Shown: one piece after another, positions 17,026-24,790 of the stretch | How positions within the stretch are numbered: the first letter of the stretch is position 1 | How the letters are laid out: the number at the start of each line of letters is the position of its first letter | Source: Fictibacillus sp. BK138 | GTDB taxonomy: Bacteria; Bacillota; Bacilli; Bacillales; Fictibacillaceae | Direction of reading: 5' to 3' | DNA: 64,000 nucleotides | Assembly (NCBI RefSeq): GCF_004216955.1 | Contig: NZ_SGXL01000001.1 | Location: 2,445,413 to 2,509,412 of the forward strand | The notes under the pieces: model-generated | The model's input: the letters and a program-made list of their open reading frames with translations, nothing else | Databases searched by the model: none | Told to the model about the DNA's origin: nothing | Program-made: the position numbers and the translations under genes

Positions 17026-17145
17026 CTCAATTCCAGTAGAAATTACGCGGTATTTTTATAGGGTAAATGAAAGATTATTAAAAGAAAGGATATGTGTAAG
17101 CAAATCTCACAATCTTTTTTTATGAAAAAATTCCCAAACTTAAGC

Positions 17146-17206
17146 TTGCGTATTTTAAAACAAGATGGTAATATCTTACTTAACAGTACCTTGCAATAAA
17201 CAGTAC
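17146..17206 (+). promoter_or_regulatory. Promoter and candidate operator of the padR operon
   Basis: -35 TTGCGT (17146-17151), 17-bp spacer, -10 TAATAT (17169-17174). Immediately downstream AACAGTAC occurs twice, at 17182 and 17199 (17 bp apart), within an imperfect inverted repeat. PadR autorepression from this site is plausible. Confidence 0.6.
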
Positions 17207-17230
17207 TGAGTAAAGTGGTGATGTATAAAG

Positions 17231-17542
17231 ATGAATGTCCAATTTAAAAAAGGTGTTCTTGAACTATGTGTACTTGTTCTTACCTCAAAAAAAGACCGTT
17301 ATGGTTATGAGTTAGTGGAGGAGATATCAAAAAAGTTCGAGATCTCTGAAGGTACCATCTACCCTCTTGTAAGAAGGCTTACAAAAGAAGGTCTCTTTTC
17401 AACCTATCTTATGGAATCAAACGAAGGGCCGCCTAGAAAGTATTACAGAATAACGGAAAAAGGCATTGAGCTGAAGAATGAACTTTTACAAGACTGGCAG
17501 CAGTTCACTAAAGGTGTTAACGAAATGCTGGAGGAGGAATAA
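17231..17542 (+). CDS. PadR-family transcriptional regulator
   Basis: 103 residues, minimal-length PadR. The winged helix is clear: [17 protein letters not shown], then [17 protein letters not shown] and [12 protein letters not shown]. PadR proteins are small repressors of stress or envelope operons. It starts a three-gene operon; the DUF1700 gene begins 3 nt after its stop. This PadR/DUF1700/DUF4097 arrangement is recurrent in Firmicutes. Confidence 0.93.
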   Translation: MNVQFKKGVLELCVLVLTSKKDRYGYELVEEISKKFEISEGTIYPLVRRLTKEGLFSTYLMESNEGPPRKYYRITEKGIELKNELLQDWQQFTKGVNEMLEEE

Positions 17543-17545
17543 CAA

Positions 17546-18094
17546 GTGGATAAAAAAACGTACTTAAATGAACTAGCAAAAGAAATAAAATCGCTTCCTC
17601 TTCATGAACAGAAAGAAGTTCTTGAAGATTATGAGGAGCATTTTAACATGGCACAAGAAAGCGGCAGATCGGATGAGGATATTATCTCAGGGCTTGGCAG
17701 TCCGAGAAAAATAGCAAAGGAACTTCTTGCTCATTCTGAAATTACAAGAGCAGAAGAAGATCCATCTTTAAGCTCCGTTACACGCGCCGTTTTTGCGACT
17801 CTCGGATTAGGTTTGTTCAATTTAATTTTTGTACTCGCACCATTTATCGTTTTAATACTAATACCAGTTGTACTCGTTATCGTATCGGGAGCACTTCTCG
17901 TCTCCCCTTTCCTCCTACTGTTTCAAGACGGACTTACAGCAACCTTTTTGAAAGAAGTATTTTTGATTCTCGGTCTAATCGGATTAGGGCTTCTCTTTTT
18001 TGCGGGCGCTTTAAAAGCCTCACGTGTAGTATACAAAATGACCTTAAGCTATCTATCTTTTAACCTCAGGATTATTAGGAGGAAATATACATGA
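17546..18094 (+). CDS. DUF1700 membrane protein
   Basis: 182 residues, GTG start with GAGGAGG upstream. The N-terminal soluble helices match DUF1700/HAAS-type domains (MDKKTYLNELAKEIKSLP, DYEEHFNMA, GLGSPRKIAKEL), then three or four transmembrane helices (about 80-165). Domains of this type are partners of PadR regulators and are thought to relay envelope signals. It overlaps the DUF4097 gene by 4 nt. Confidence 0.9.
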   Translation: MDKKTYLNELAKEIKSLPLHEQKEVLEDYEEHFNMAQESGRSDEDIISGLGSPRKIAKELLAHSEITRAEEDPSLSSVTRAVFATLGLGLFNLIFVLAPFIVLILIPVVLVIVSGALLVSPFLLLFQDGLTATFLKEVFLILGLIGLGLLFFAGALKASRVVYKMTLSYLSFNLRIIRRKYT

Positions 18095-18855
18095 ATATTA
18101 AACGGATCGTGCGTATTGCACTTATACTGATTGTTTTTTCAATTGCGGGAAATGCTGTGTTGTATGTAATGGGGGAATCTCCATTTAATCTTGCGAAAGT
18201 CGAAGAGAAGCACTTATTCTCTGCTAACAAGATAAAGGATATTGAAGTCTCATCCAATATAGGAGATGTCACGGTTATGCCGCATGAAAGTGATGAGATC
18301 GAAGTACGATTGGAAGGCAATATTGAAAAAAAGTACGCAGATAATCTGTATCTTTCTGTAACCGATGAAAATAACACACTCACAGTCGATGTTTCAGAAA
18401 AGAAAACCGTACATCTCTTTTCCATTTTTTCAGGCGATTATAATTTAATCGTAAAATTGCCAAAGAAAGAATTCCAACTGCTGCAAGTAAGTTCAGATGC
18501 AGCTTCCATCACTTTAAATGATATAAAAGCGGAGCATGTCGAGTTAACTACTGACATGGGAGATATCTTTATTAAAGATGTAGTGGCAGCTGTTTCAGCT
18601 AAGTCAGATGTTGGAGACATCGACGTTCAAGTGCAAAACATCGAGAAAGACATTACTGCAAAGTCTGACGTAGGAGATATTACAGTCACTACAAAAGAAC
18701 AGCCGCAACACTTGCGAACACAAATGAGCAATTCAATCGGTGAAGAAATTATCAAACTGCCCAATTTAAAAAACGGTTCGATCGGAAACGGCGGACCGTT
18801 AGTGTTCCTAAAATCAGATGTAGGCGACCTAGCCTTAATGATGCATAATGAATAA
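18091..18855 (+). CDS. DUF4097 beta-helix protein
   Basis: 254 residues. One N-terminal transmembrane helix (about 6-27) is followed by a repetitive beta region with SNIGDVTV, TDMGDIFI, SDVGDIDV, SDVGDITV and SDVGDLAL repeats spaced about 20-40 residues, typical of the DUF4097 right-handed beta-helix. It is probably exposed outside the membrane. Translation is coupled to the DUF1700 gene (ATGA overlap). The operon probably forms a PadR-controlled envelope-response module; the function is inferred. Confidence 0.9.
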   Translation: MNIKRIVRIALILIVFSIAGNAVLYVMGESPFNLAKVEEKHLFSANKIKDIEVSSNIGDVTVMPHESDEIEVRLEGNIEKKYADNLYLSVTDENNTLTVDVSEKKTVHLFSIFSGDYNLIVKLPKKEFQLLQVSSDAASITLNDIKAEHVELTTDMGDIFIKDVVAAVSAKSDVGDIDVQVQNIEKDITAKSDVGDITVTTKEQPQHLRTQMSNSIGEEIIKLPNLKNGSIGNGGPLVFLKSDVGDLALMMHNE

Positions 18856-18856
18856 A

Positions 18857-18883
18857 AAAAGACCTCCACTCGGGGGTCCTTTT
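18857..18883. terminator. Bidirectional terminator
   Basis: GACCTCC / GGGGGTC hairpin with A- and T-rich flanks between the convergent DUF4097 and DeoR genes. Confidence 0.85.
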
Positions 18884-18899
18884 GTTTGTTATGAAATTA

Positions 18900-19673
18900 T
18901 CATTCTGTTTTTTCTGAGTTTGAGATGATAACTTTAACACCTTGCTGTTCGATTGCGTGCAGATGCTCTCGTACTGATTCGTCGTCAGTTATAACGGCTT
19001 CAAGGTTTGAAACAGGTCCAACTTTCGCAAAGGCATTAACTCCGATTTTATGGTGCGGAAAAAGACCAACACTCTTTCTCGATACGGATCCGACAGCTTT
19101 CATAAAAGCAGCAGCTTCAGGTGTAGCAGTACTCATTCCGCGTTCTGATATTCCGCCTCCCGTTGCGAATGTGAGATCAAATGAATATTGACTGACAAGC
19201 TGTGTTGCAAGAGCATCTGTCATATTGCCGGAATTCTTCACTTTTCCACCGATTAGATATAAATCGATGTTCTCACGCTCACGCAGGGCATCCGCAATTT
19301 TCAAGGAATTTGTAACGATCGTGAGTGGAACGGAAGGTAAATATTTGAGTAAGACATAATGGATCGACGCTCCACCGATAAAAAGTGTATCCCCCGCTTG
19401 AATCCATTTTGCAGCTTCTTTCGCAATGGCGTTCTCATGTTGTGATCCTTCGGTATAGCGTTTTGCCGGTGCAGCAGGACCTTTCTTCACTTCCGTCACA
19501 GGTATTGCACCGCCATGTGTACGTTTAACAAGCCCTTTATCTTCTAATGTTGAAAGATCACGGCGAATTGAATCAATTGAAACTTGGAGGACATCTGATA
19601 ACTCTTTTGCAAGAACACGACCTTCATTTTTTAACACTTCTAAGATCTTTTCTCTTCTTTCTTCAGAAAACAT
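18900..19673 (-). CDS. DeoR-family transcriptional regulator
   Basis: 257 residues. The N-terminal DeoR HTH (RREKILEVLKNEGRVLAKEL, then SIDSIRRDLSTLEDKGLVKR and THGGAIP) is followed by the DeoRC sugar-phosphate sensor (IGGASIHYVL, VTNSLKIADAL, LIGGKV, ATGGGISE). Members repress sugar or nucleoside catabolic genes. No catabolic gene is adjacent, so the target is elsewhere or it is an orphan. Confidence 0.92.
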   Translation of the reverse strand: MFSEERREKILEVLKNEGRVLAKELSDVLQVSIDSIRRDLSTLEDKGLVKRTHGGAIPVTEVKKGPAAPAKRYTEGSQHENAIAKEAAKWIQAGDTLFIGGASIHYVLLKYLPSVPLTIVTNSLKIADALRERENIDLYLIGGKVKNSGNMTDALATQLVSQYSFDLTFATGGGISERGMSTATPEAAAFMKAVGSVSRKSVGLFPHHKIGVNAFAKVGPVSNLEAVITDDESVREHLHAIEQQGVKVIISNSEKTE

Positions 19674-19701
19674 ACTAATTTTCCTCCATTACCTATTATT
19701 T

Positions 19702-19746
19702 CCACGTGGTACTCTAATCATATGCGGCATTATGCTTGTTTGTCAA
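19702..19746 (-). promoter_or_regulatory. Promoter and candidate operator of the DeoR gene
   Basis: Read leftward: -35 TTGACA (19741-19746), 18-bp spacer, -10 TATGAT (19717-19722). The palindrome CCACGTGG (19702-19709) sits at the expected start of transcription, a plausible autorepression site. Confidence 0.6.
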
Positions 19747-19790
19747 ATATTTTCTGCATGTTTTTTCTTGTTTTATCTGTTTTATAATGA

Positions 19791-19837
19791 AAAAAAGCAA
19801 AAACAAGCAGTATGAGCGTGCTTGTTTTTGCTTTTTT
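19791..19837. terminator. Perfect 19-bp hairpin terminator
   Basis: AAAAAAGCAAAAACAAGCA pairs exactly with TGCTTGTTTTTGCTTTTTT across a 9-nt loop. It probably ends leftward transcripts from the MazG-like gene before the DeoR promoter. Confidence 0.8.
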
Positions 19838-19860
19838 ATAAGATGGATATGTTCAAATAA

Positions 19861-19965
19861 AATAATCACATAATTTTTAACCTTCATCACATAAAAAGTG
19901 AAGATCATCACATAAAAAATTGAGTTAATCACATAAAAATGTAGCATCATCATATAATTTTCCAA
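19861..19965 (-). repeat. 21-bp tandem array A (core TTATGTGAT)
   Basis: ATCACATAA or ATCATATAA on the plus strand begins at 19865, 19886, 19907, 19928 and 19949, exactly 21 bp apart. Read leftward each unit is TTTTTATGTGATKA with six to seven variable bases. A more diverged copy follows near 19967. It occupies the 19838-20018 part of a 363-bp region that holds no convincing gene. Confidence 0.85.
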
Positions 19966-20018
19966 AATCATACATTATGTCTTTCTGACAAATACAAATC
20001 GACGATTTGTATTTGTCT

Positions 20019-20031
20019 GGGGTCAGACCCC
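20019..20031. repeat. REP-like palindrome GGGGTCAGACCCC
   Basis: Same 13-bp palindrome as at 6226-6238, placed a few bases beyond the stop of the MazG-like gene. Confidence 0.7.
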
Positions 20032-20036
20032 CTGCC

Positions 20037-20360
20037 TTAGTCTTCCACCTTGATCAGGAAGAGACGCTCATGAAACCGCCCATGCTTCTTCGCCTTTTCC
20101 TGCCTTATTTCATCCAGCTCCCTTAATGTGAGATGGTGCACTTTCGTAAGCGAAATCAAAATTTCAAACAATCCTGCCAGCTCTTCTGCAGCATCACTCT
20201 CATTCACCGCTTCTCGGTACTCTTTCACACCCTCAGCGAGCTTTTTCTTTAACTCACTTTCAAACTCTTTATCTCCCAGAATGCGGAACGTCCCCTTTTT
20301 TCCCGCGAGTTCAAGCAATTCTGGTATTTTATCACGGACTAATTTATTGTAATACGCCAT
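20037..20360 (-). CDS. MazG-like nucleotide pyrophosphohydrolase domain protein
   Basis: 107 residues. The sequence MAYYNKLVRDKIPELLE and the acidic helices EGVKEYREAV and AAEELAGLFEILISL fit the all-alpha NTP-pyrophosphohydrolase (MazG / phosphoribosyl-ATP pyrophosphohydrolase-like) family, whose Glu/Asp residues bind Mg. Such proteins hydrolyse nucleoside triphosphates; the substrate is unknown. An AGGA site lies very close to the ATG. Confidence 0.8.
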   Translation of the reverse strand: MAYYNKLVRDKIPELLELAGKKGTFRILGDKEFESELKKKLAEGVKEYREAVNESDAAEELAGLFEILISLTKVHHLTLRELDEIRQEKAKKHGRFHERLFLIKVED

Positions 20361-20432
20361 TTCCTTTTTTCCCTTCCAGCAATTTCAGTTCATCTAAACA
20401 TCAATTTGTTTATCTATATTTCAATGTATTCA

Positions 20433-21461
20433 TCAATTCAGCTTTTTAGCAGAAACAACTGTTAAAAATATTAATGCGATCAGCCCGAAGACTGGATACA
20501 AATAATGCAGCAATTCTGCATAGCCAACCTGGCTCAGCAAATAGCTTCCCAGCATCAAGGGAATAAGTATTGCATTGCTTGATAGTCTTATATTCTTTCT
20601 AAGTGAGCCTGCAAGGCCAAATAGATTCCCGATTAGTGTAGAGAAGATCTCACCATAGATTACGAGTACAAAAAAGTAATGGACCATGATTCCGAGTCCG
20701 CCCACTATTTCTGCGATCGGTATCTCGTAGCTTAGCACACGCGGGACAGAATAAAGGACATACTGGCTGTTTAACAAGATAAACGTCAGACCTAACCCGC
20801 CTATGAATCCTCCCCATTTGATAACTGATTCGTCAGCTGCTTCCCTTGAAAGAGGAACAAGCACTGCCTGGGCCAATGTTAAGTTAAAAGCGGCGTAAGT
20901 AAACGGACTGACAAGCCATTTCCATCCGCCAGTAAAATCATCGGCAACAAAAAGCTGCCGTCCACCAGAATCAAACATCGAAAAAGATAATATTAACGAA
21001 AACAGAATCATGATTGGAACGATTAGCGAGTTGGTCCACAATATCCCATCTATTCCTTTTTTCATTACTAAATACGTCACGATAAGTGTTAAGATGACTC
21101 CCGCCTGAAATGGCAGATGAAGCTGTTCGCGAAACAATGCCCCTGTTCCTGATAGCATGACACCTGTTACCCCAAAAAGCATGATGAGCATTAAGATATT
21201 TACAACTCGAGATGCTGCTGTTCCAAACAGGTGATGATTCATTTCATCGAATGAAGATGCTCCGATCCTTCTCGCCATAATCATCAGCTTTGTCCCAATT
21301 ACGATAAAAAGGAACCCGCTTATCACAATGCCGGCAAAACCAGCTGATCCGTATTTCGTAAAGAACTCGACGATCTCTCTTCCGGTAGCAAATCCGGCAC
21401 CAACAACAGTGCCGATGTAAGTGGCGGCAATCTGCAATATTTGTTTCTTCCGTCCACTCAT
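20433..21461 (-). CDS. YkvI-family membrane transporter
   Basis: 342 residues, GGAGGTG before the ATG. Around ten transmembrane helices; the N-terminus IAATYIGTVVGAGFATGREI has the glycine-rich broken-helix motif of the amino acid-polyamine-organocation superfamily, as in YkvI and related proteins. Substrate unknown. It lies alone between the MazG-like and GGDEF genes, all on the same strand. Confidence 0.85.
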   Translation of the reverse strand: MSGRKKQILQIAATYIGTVVGAGFATGREIVEFFTKYGSAGFAGIVISGFLFIVIGTKLMIMARRIGASSFDEMNHHLFGTAASRVVNILMLIMLFGVTGVMLSGTGALFREQLHLPFQAGVILTLIVTYLVMKKGIDGILWTNSLIVPIMILFSLILSFSMFDSGGRQLFVADDFTGGWKWLVSPFTYAAFNLTLAQAVLVPLSREAADESVIKWGGFIGGLGLTFILLNSQYVLYSVPRVLSYEIPIAEIVGGLGIMVHYFFVLVIYGEIFSTLIGNLFGLAGSLRKNIRLSSNAILIPLMLGSYLLSQVGYAELLHYLYPVFGLIALIFLTVVSAKKLN

Positions 21462-21524
21462 GCCCTCACCTCCATGCTATATCTTTACAAACATATGCAT
21501 GGACAAGAGTTTTAGAAGAAAAAG

Positions 21525-21557
21525 AAAAACAGCAAGGATATTCCCCTACTGTTTGAA
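21525..21557 (-). terminator. Terminator of the GGDEF gene
   Basis: Read leftward: AACAG, 16-nt loop with partial pairing, CTGTT, then TTTCTTTTT. Confidence 0.6.
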
Positions 21558-21567
21558 ATACTGCTTA

Positions 21568-22686
21568 TTAAATTTGCAATGCCTCGCTGCACTCCTGAAT
21601 GATCACACGATTCTTCCCTTGACGTTTAGCAACATACAGACTGTTATCTGCACCTTCAAAAAATGCCTGTTTGTGCATGCCTGTCCGGTACGTTTGCAAC
21701 CCAGCACTGATTGTGACACTTTCCTCTAAGATTTCGGAATGCTCCAGACCTTGTACAACGGCTCTAATATTCTCAAGAATTCTAAAAGCCTTATCTTCAT
21801 CTACATCATTTAATATGACGACAAACTCTTCCCCGCCATATCGGGCGACAAAGTCATCTGTTGATACATTTTCCTTTATGGCAGATGCAATTCTTTTTAG
21901 AACAATATCCCCTATTCCGTGACCATATGTATCGTTTACTTTTTTAAAATTATCAATATCGATAACCGCTAAGTGAAGCGGATAATGATACGTGTCTGCT
22001 TGCAGAAGCAACACATCCATGTACTCATAGAATGCCATATGATTGTACAGACCCGTTAGCGCATCTGTCTTCACTTGTTTTTCCATGATCGTAGACTTAA
22101 CCATCAGCTCCTGGTGTTCAGCTTGGGTCTTTATTAAATGCTGTCCAATTTCGTACCCTCTGCTCATGATGCCGATACAGATCGTAGTGGATGTCAGCAA
22201 GATGCACGCCATCGAGAGCTGTGCCATTACATCATTTAGTTCTCTTACAATAGGATGAAATGTCGATAATACTAAGTAAATCATCAGACTGATTCCAAAA
22301 GAAAGCCAGATCTTCTTTTTATCAAAGTATATAGTTGAAATCAGCATGGGGAAGAAAAAGCAAGCATACATGACATACATCTCTGAGTGTACACCCACTA
22401 AGATTCCAGAGATTAAATTAGCTGAACCTATAATGATATAGTCAGTGTATTTCCCCTGCTTTCTATAGCCCCATTCGGCGAAGAAAGCCGCAAGTGATAG
22501 AAGAAGCGTAGGTAATAATACGAATTCTAAATAAAATTCCTTTAATGGCCGTTCTGTAAAAAAGCTGTTGATTACCTCAACGCACACTGACACAAAGACA
22601 ATCACCCAAAAAACGTTAATGATTTTCCGGTTCCAAGCGATGTGATTTAAGTGTGCAGGCAGGCGTGCTATTCCCAATTCATTCAC
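21568..22686 (-). CDS. GGDEF diguanylate cyclase, membrane-bound
   Basis: 372 residues. Five to six N-terminal transmembrane helices (about 25-190) precede a short coiled linker and a GGDEF domain from about 205 (TDALTGLYNHMAFYEYMDVL). The active-site motif is GGEEF at 284-288 and the catalytic elements IDNFKKVNDTYGHGIGD are intact, so c-di-GMP synthesis is expected. The product-inhibition I-site RxxD is not present five residues upstream (STDD instead). Start GTG 22686 or TTG 22677 (the latter has a better GGGGTG site). A c-di-GMP-type HD-GYP gene is at 30534. Confidence 0.9.
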   Translation of the reverse strand: MNELGIARLPAHLNHIAWNRKIINVFWVIVFVSVCVEVINSFFTERPLKEFYLEFVLLPTLLLSLAAFFAEWGYRKQGKYTDYIIIGSANLISGILVGVHSEMYVMYACFFFPMLISTIYFDKKKIWLSFGISLMIYLVLSTFHPIVRELNDVMAQLSMACILLTSTTICIGIMSRGYEIGQHLIKTQAEHQELMVKSTIMEKQVKTDALTGLYNHMAFYEYMDVLLLQADTYHYPLHLAVIDIDNFKKVNDTYGHGIGDIVLKRIASAIKENVSTDDFVARYGGEEFVVILNDVDEDKAFRILENIRAVVQGLEHSEILEESVTISAGLQTYRTGMHKQAFFEGADNSLYVAKRQGKNRVIIQECSEALQI

Positions 22687-22806
22687 CCCATCTACACGGT
22701 TACATCATCATTATAACATTATTTTCCTTCAAGTCTGTTGTTGTTGATATAAAAATATTTTATCGTTCGTGTCTCTTTTTCTGATAACAAAACGATTTAT
22801 AGAATG

Positions 22807-22839
22807 AAAACGCACAGCCAGGACGAACCCAGCTGTGCG
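22807..22839 (-). terminator. Terminator of the 93-residue protein gene
   Basis: CGCACAGC / GCTGTGCG stem with a 13-nt loop; leftward it is followed by TTTT. Confidence 0.8.
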
Positions 22840-22845
22840 GCAATT

Positions 22846-23127
22846 TTATTTTAATTTTACACGTTTCTTTTTAGGTAACTTATCGAGAAGCCAGCCTCTT
22901 CCCACTTCACAAAAACGAATCGGCATTTCAAGGGTTGCCAGTATCTGATCCTTTCCATGAATGGTAAGCAGTCCTGTTTCATCATTAACTTCTTCGACAA
23001 CTGCATTTTCTGTTCCAGAGAGCGGAAAAGCCCATTTGTTGTTCCCTGAGTCTTTAATTTTGATCATTCTTCCGTCACAAGATACTTTGTGGCAATGTGG
23101 AGGCAAGCCTAACGTAATTTTGTTCAT
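22846..23127 (-). CDS. Conserved-looking small protein, unknown
   Basis: 93 residues, GGGAGG before two closely spaced ATGs. The protein is soluble, begins MNKITLGLPPHCHKVSCDGR and ends in a basic tail KLPKKKRVKLK. The hydrophobic/charged alternation suggests a small beta domain. No family is recognised; it has its own terminator. Confidence 0.7.
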   Translation of the reverse strand: MNKITLGLPPHCHKVSCDGRMIKIKDSGNNKWAFPLSGTENAVVEEVNDETGLLTIHGKDQILATLEMPIRFCEVGRGWLLDKLPKKKRVKLK

Positions 23128-23334
23128 TGCATTTCTTTCCTCCCTTTCCGGATTTGTTTCATTGTAACAGATATAGTGCGCGTCTGACTCGCTATTTTTT
23201 AAATTTTTTGACTATTTAACACATTTGAAATAAAGCTTCTAAAAAATAGGAGGACAAGCATTAGGCATCCGCCATTTCAGGTGATGAGAAACAAGCATAT
23301 ACTACATTATTGGGAGATAAGGGAGGAATTTAGA

Positions 23335-23745
23335 GTGGAAAGATGGTCGATGTTTTACCACATGGCCGTTGTTTCTTTAGGAGCGTTTTCAAGCTTCTTG
23401 TTTGGAACACCAAGCCTTTTATTCAAAACATTAGTTCTATTCGTTGTACTGGATTATATCACGGGTATGGCAGCATCAGCATATGAGGGAAAACTGAACA
23501 GTAAGGTTGGCTTTAAAGGAATATTAAAGAAGGTGATGGTATTTGCCATAGTTGCAGTAGCCCACTCTCTCGATCAATTATTAGGCGGTTTATATATCCA
23601 ATCCGCCACCATCTTTTTTTATCTATCAAATGAATTATTATCCATGATTGAAAATGCAGGCAGGTTGAATGTTCCCATACCGCCTTTCATAAAAAATGCC
23701 GTTTCTCTATTAAGACAGAGAAGCGGCACGAAAAACAAAAAATAA
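23335..23745 (+). CDS. Phage-holin-family membrane protein
   Basis: 136 residues from GTG 23335 (GGAGG 8 nt upstream). Three to four hydrophobic segments and the pattern LVLFVVLDYITGMAASAYEGKLNSKVGFKG with SNELLSMIENAGRLNVPIP fit the holin_4 (TcdE/Cph1) family, which makes membrane pores for endolysins or toxins. No lysin or phage gene is adjacent, so it is a remnant or a domesticated holin-like protein. Its stop abuts the stop of the convergent FlgM-like gene. Confidence 0.85.
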   Translation: MERWSMFYHMAVVSLGAFSSFLFGTPSLLFKTLVLFVVLDYITGMAASAYEGKLNSKVGFKGILKKVMVFAIVAVAHSLDQLLGGLYIQSATIFFYLSNELLSMIENAGRLNVPIPPFIKNAVSLLRQRSGTKNKK

Positions 23746-24003
23746 TTAAATGGAGTAGAACTGTGAAATCTTTTTTGCAATTTCATTCGCATTGATCTGG
23801 TACTCACCAGCATCGATGCGTTTTTTTATATCCAAAAGTTTCTTTTCTCTTATGTTCAGCTGAGCATGATCATTCAATGCTTTTGCTTCGTTTGATATGT
23901 AAAGTTCGTCTTTGGCAAATGACGGAGGCTTAACAGAAGGCTGCTGATACATTTTGTTAACATCGTATTTTCTTTGTACCGGTTGTTGTCCATCAATTCT
24001 CAT
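23746..24003 (-). CDS. FlgM-like anti-sigma-D-type protein
   Basis: 85 residues. The C-terminal half (DIKKRIDAGEYQINANEIAK, then KKISQFYS) matches the pattern of FlgM, the anti-sigma factor of the flagellar sigma factor; the N-terminal half is polar and disordered-looking, as in FlgM. The gene overlaps the upstream 85-residue ORF by 4 nt. It is not in a flagellar operon here, so it may be an accessory or diverged FlgM. Function inferred. Confidence 0.7.
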   Translation of the reverse strand: MRIDGQQPVQRKYDVNKMYQQPSVKPPSFAKDELYISNEAKALNDHAQLNIREKKLLDIKKRIDAGEYQINANEIAKKISQFYSI

Positions 24004-24257
24004 GATTTCACCTCTCCTGTGTGATTAAAAGTCCCAAGCCATTTCCAAGTACCATCTTGATCGAGGTTGTCCAGCAATCGACAGAACAACTCTTGACCCG
24101 AAGTATCCAATTTCACTTCGAATTCATTTCCATTTTCTTTATCCTTGCAAAAGGAATGAATCCATTGGGAAGTAAACAAGTAAGGCGTAAACTGTTCAAA
24201 GTCCAATAGATGTTTCTCTAACCATTGAATAACATCATCGTGTGTAAGTTTCTGCAT
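24000..24257 (-). CDS. Small protein coupled to the FlgM-like gene, unknown
   Basis: 85 residues, acidic and aromatic-rich (HDDVIQWLEKHLLDFEQFTP, DQDGTWKWLGTF). No signal peptide or membrane segment. Its stop overlaps the FlgM-like start (ATGA), implying translational coupling and a functional link. No family is recognised. Confidence 0.65.
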   Translation of the reverse strand: MQKLTHDDVIQWLEKHLLDFEQFTPYLFTSQWIHSFCKDKENGNEFEVKLDTSGQELFCRLLDNLDQDGTWKWLGTFNHTGEVKS

Positions 24258-24500
24258 CTTAGATCGTCCTTTGTTTATGGTTCGTCATTACCTGTGTCTA
24301 TATGTTTCGGGTATGTCATATCTTTTATGAGGATAGCCCGAAAAAATATTTACAGAAAATTCGAACCTCTTGTTGTTTTTGTATCTTACAGAAAATTACC
24401 CTTACTCTACTTCCCTCTAAACCTCTTTCCTTCTGCTAAACTAGTTAAAGGTTTATAATAAAAGAAGGCTATTTTCTTAAGATTGATGCTTTCAAATCAA

Positions 24501-24744
24501 TTCTTCATTGACAAGTTGATAGGAGTGCAAGGTGCGTGCCTACCACATGAGAAACTTCTCGCAAGGCATGCGACGAGGAAGCTAACATCGGTAGCATTTA
24601 CTTGTAGACGCAGGAGCAAGGATACTTCTATGAATCGGGACAGGTGAGACTCCTGCCGGTGCAAAGCGCAGAGGAGGCTCACCGCACGCCCCCCGGAAAG
24701 CGAGCATCCTGAAACGGAGATCAACTACTTTTAAAAACAACAAT
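24501..24744 (+). repeat. Dispersed structured repeat, copy R2
   Basis: The ends match other copies (TTCATTGACAAGTTGATAGG at the left, ATCAACTACTTTTAAAAA at the right). The hairpin GGTGAGACTCCT / AGGAGGCTCACC is intact. About 85 extra bases lie between the left arm and the hairpin. It ends 46 nt before the permease start, same strand. The whole 24258-24790 gap holds no convincing gene. Confidence 0.85.
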
Positions 24745-24790
24745 GTATACGAAAATAGCTTAATAGAAATACATAACAGAAGGTGTTCTT

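Noticed and set aside
19714-19971. 85-residue open frame on the minus strand in array A.
   Set aside because: It runs through the terminator hairpin and the 21-bp array, and its seven-residue repeat is just the array translated; no ribosome site.
20361-20432. ATCAATT words before the MazG-like gene, as a possible repeat array.
   Set aside because: Spacing is not regular and the region is AT-rich.
24497-24724. 75-residue frame on the minus strand in R2.
   Set aside because: It lies inside the structured repeat with no ribosome site or family.
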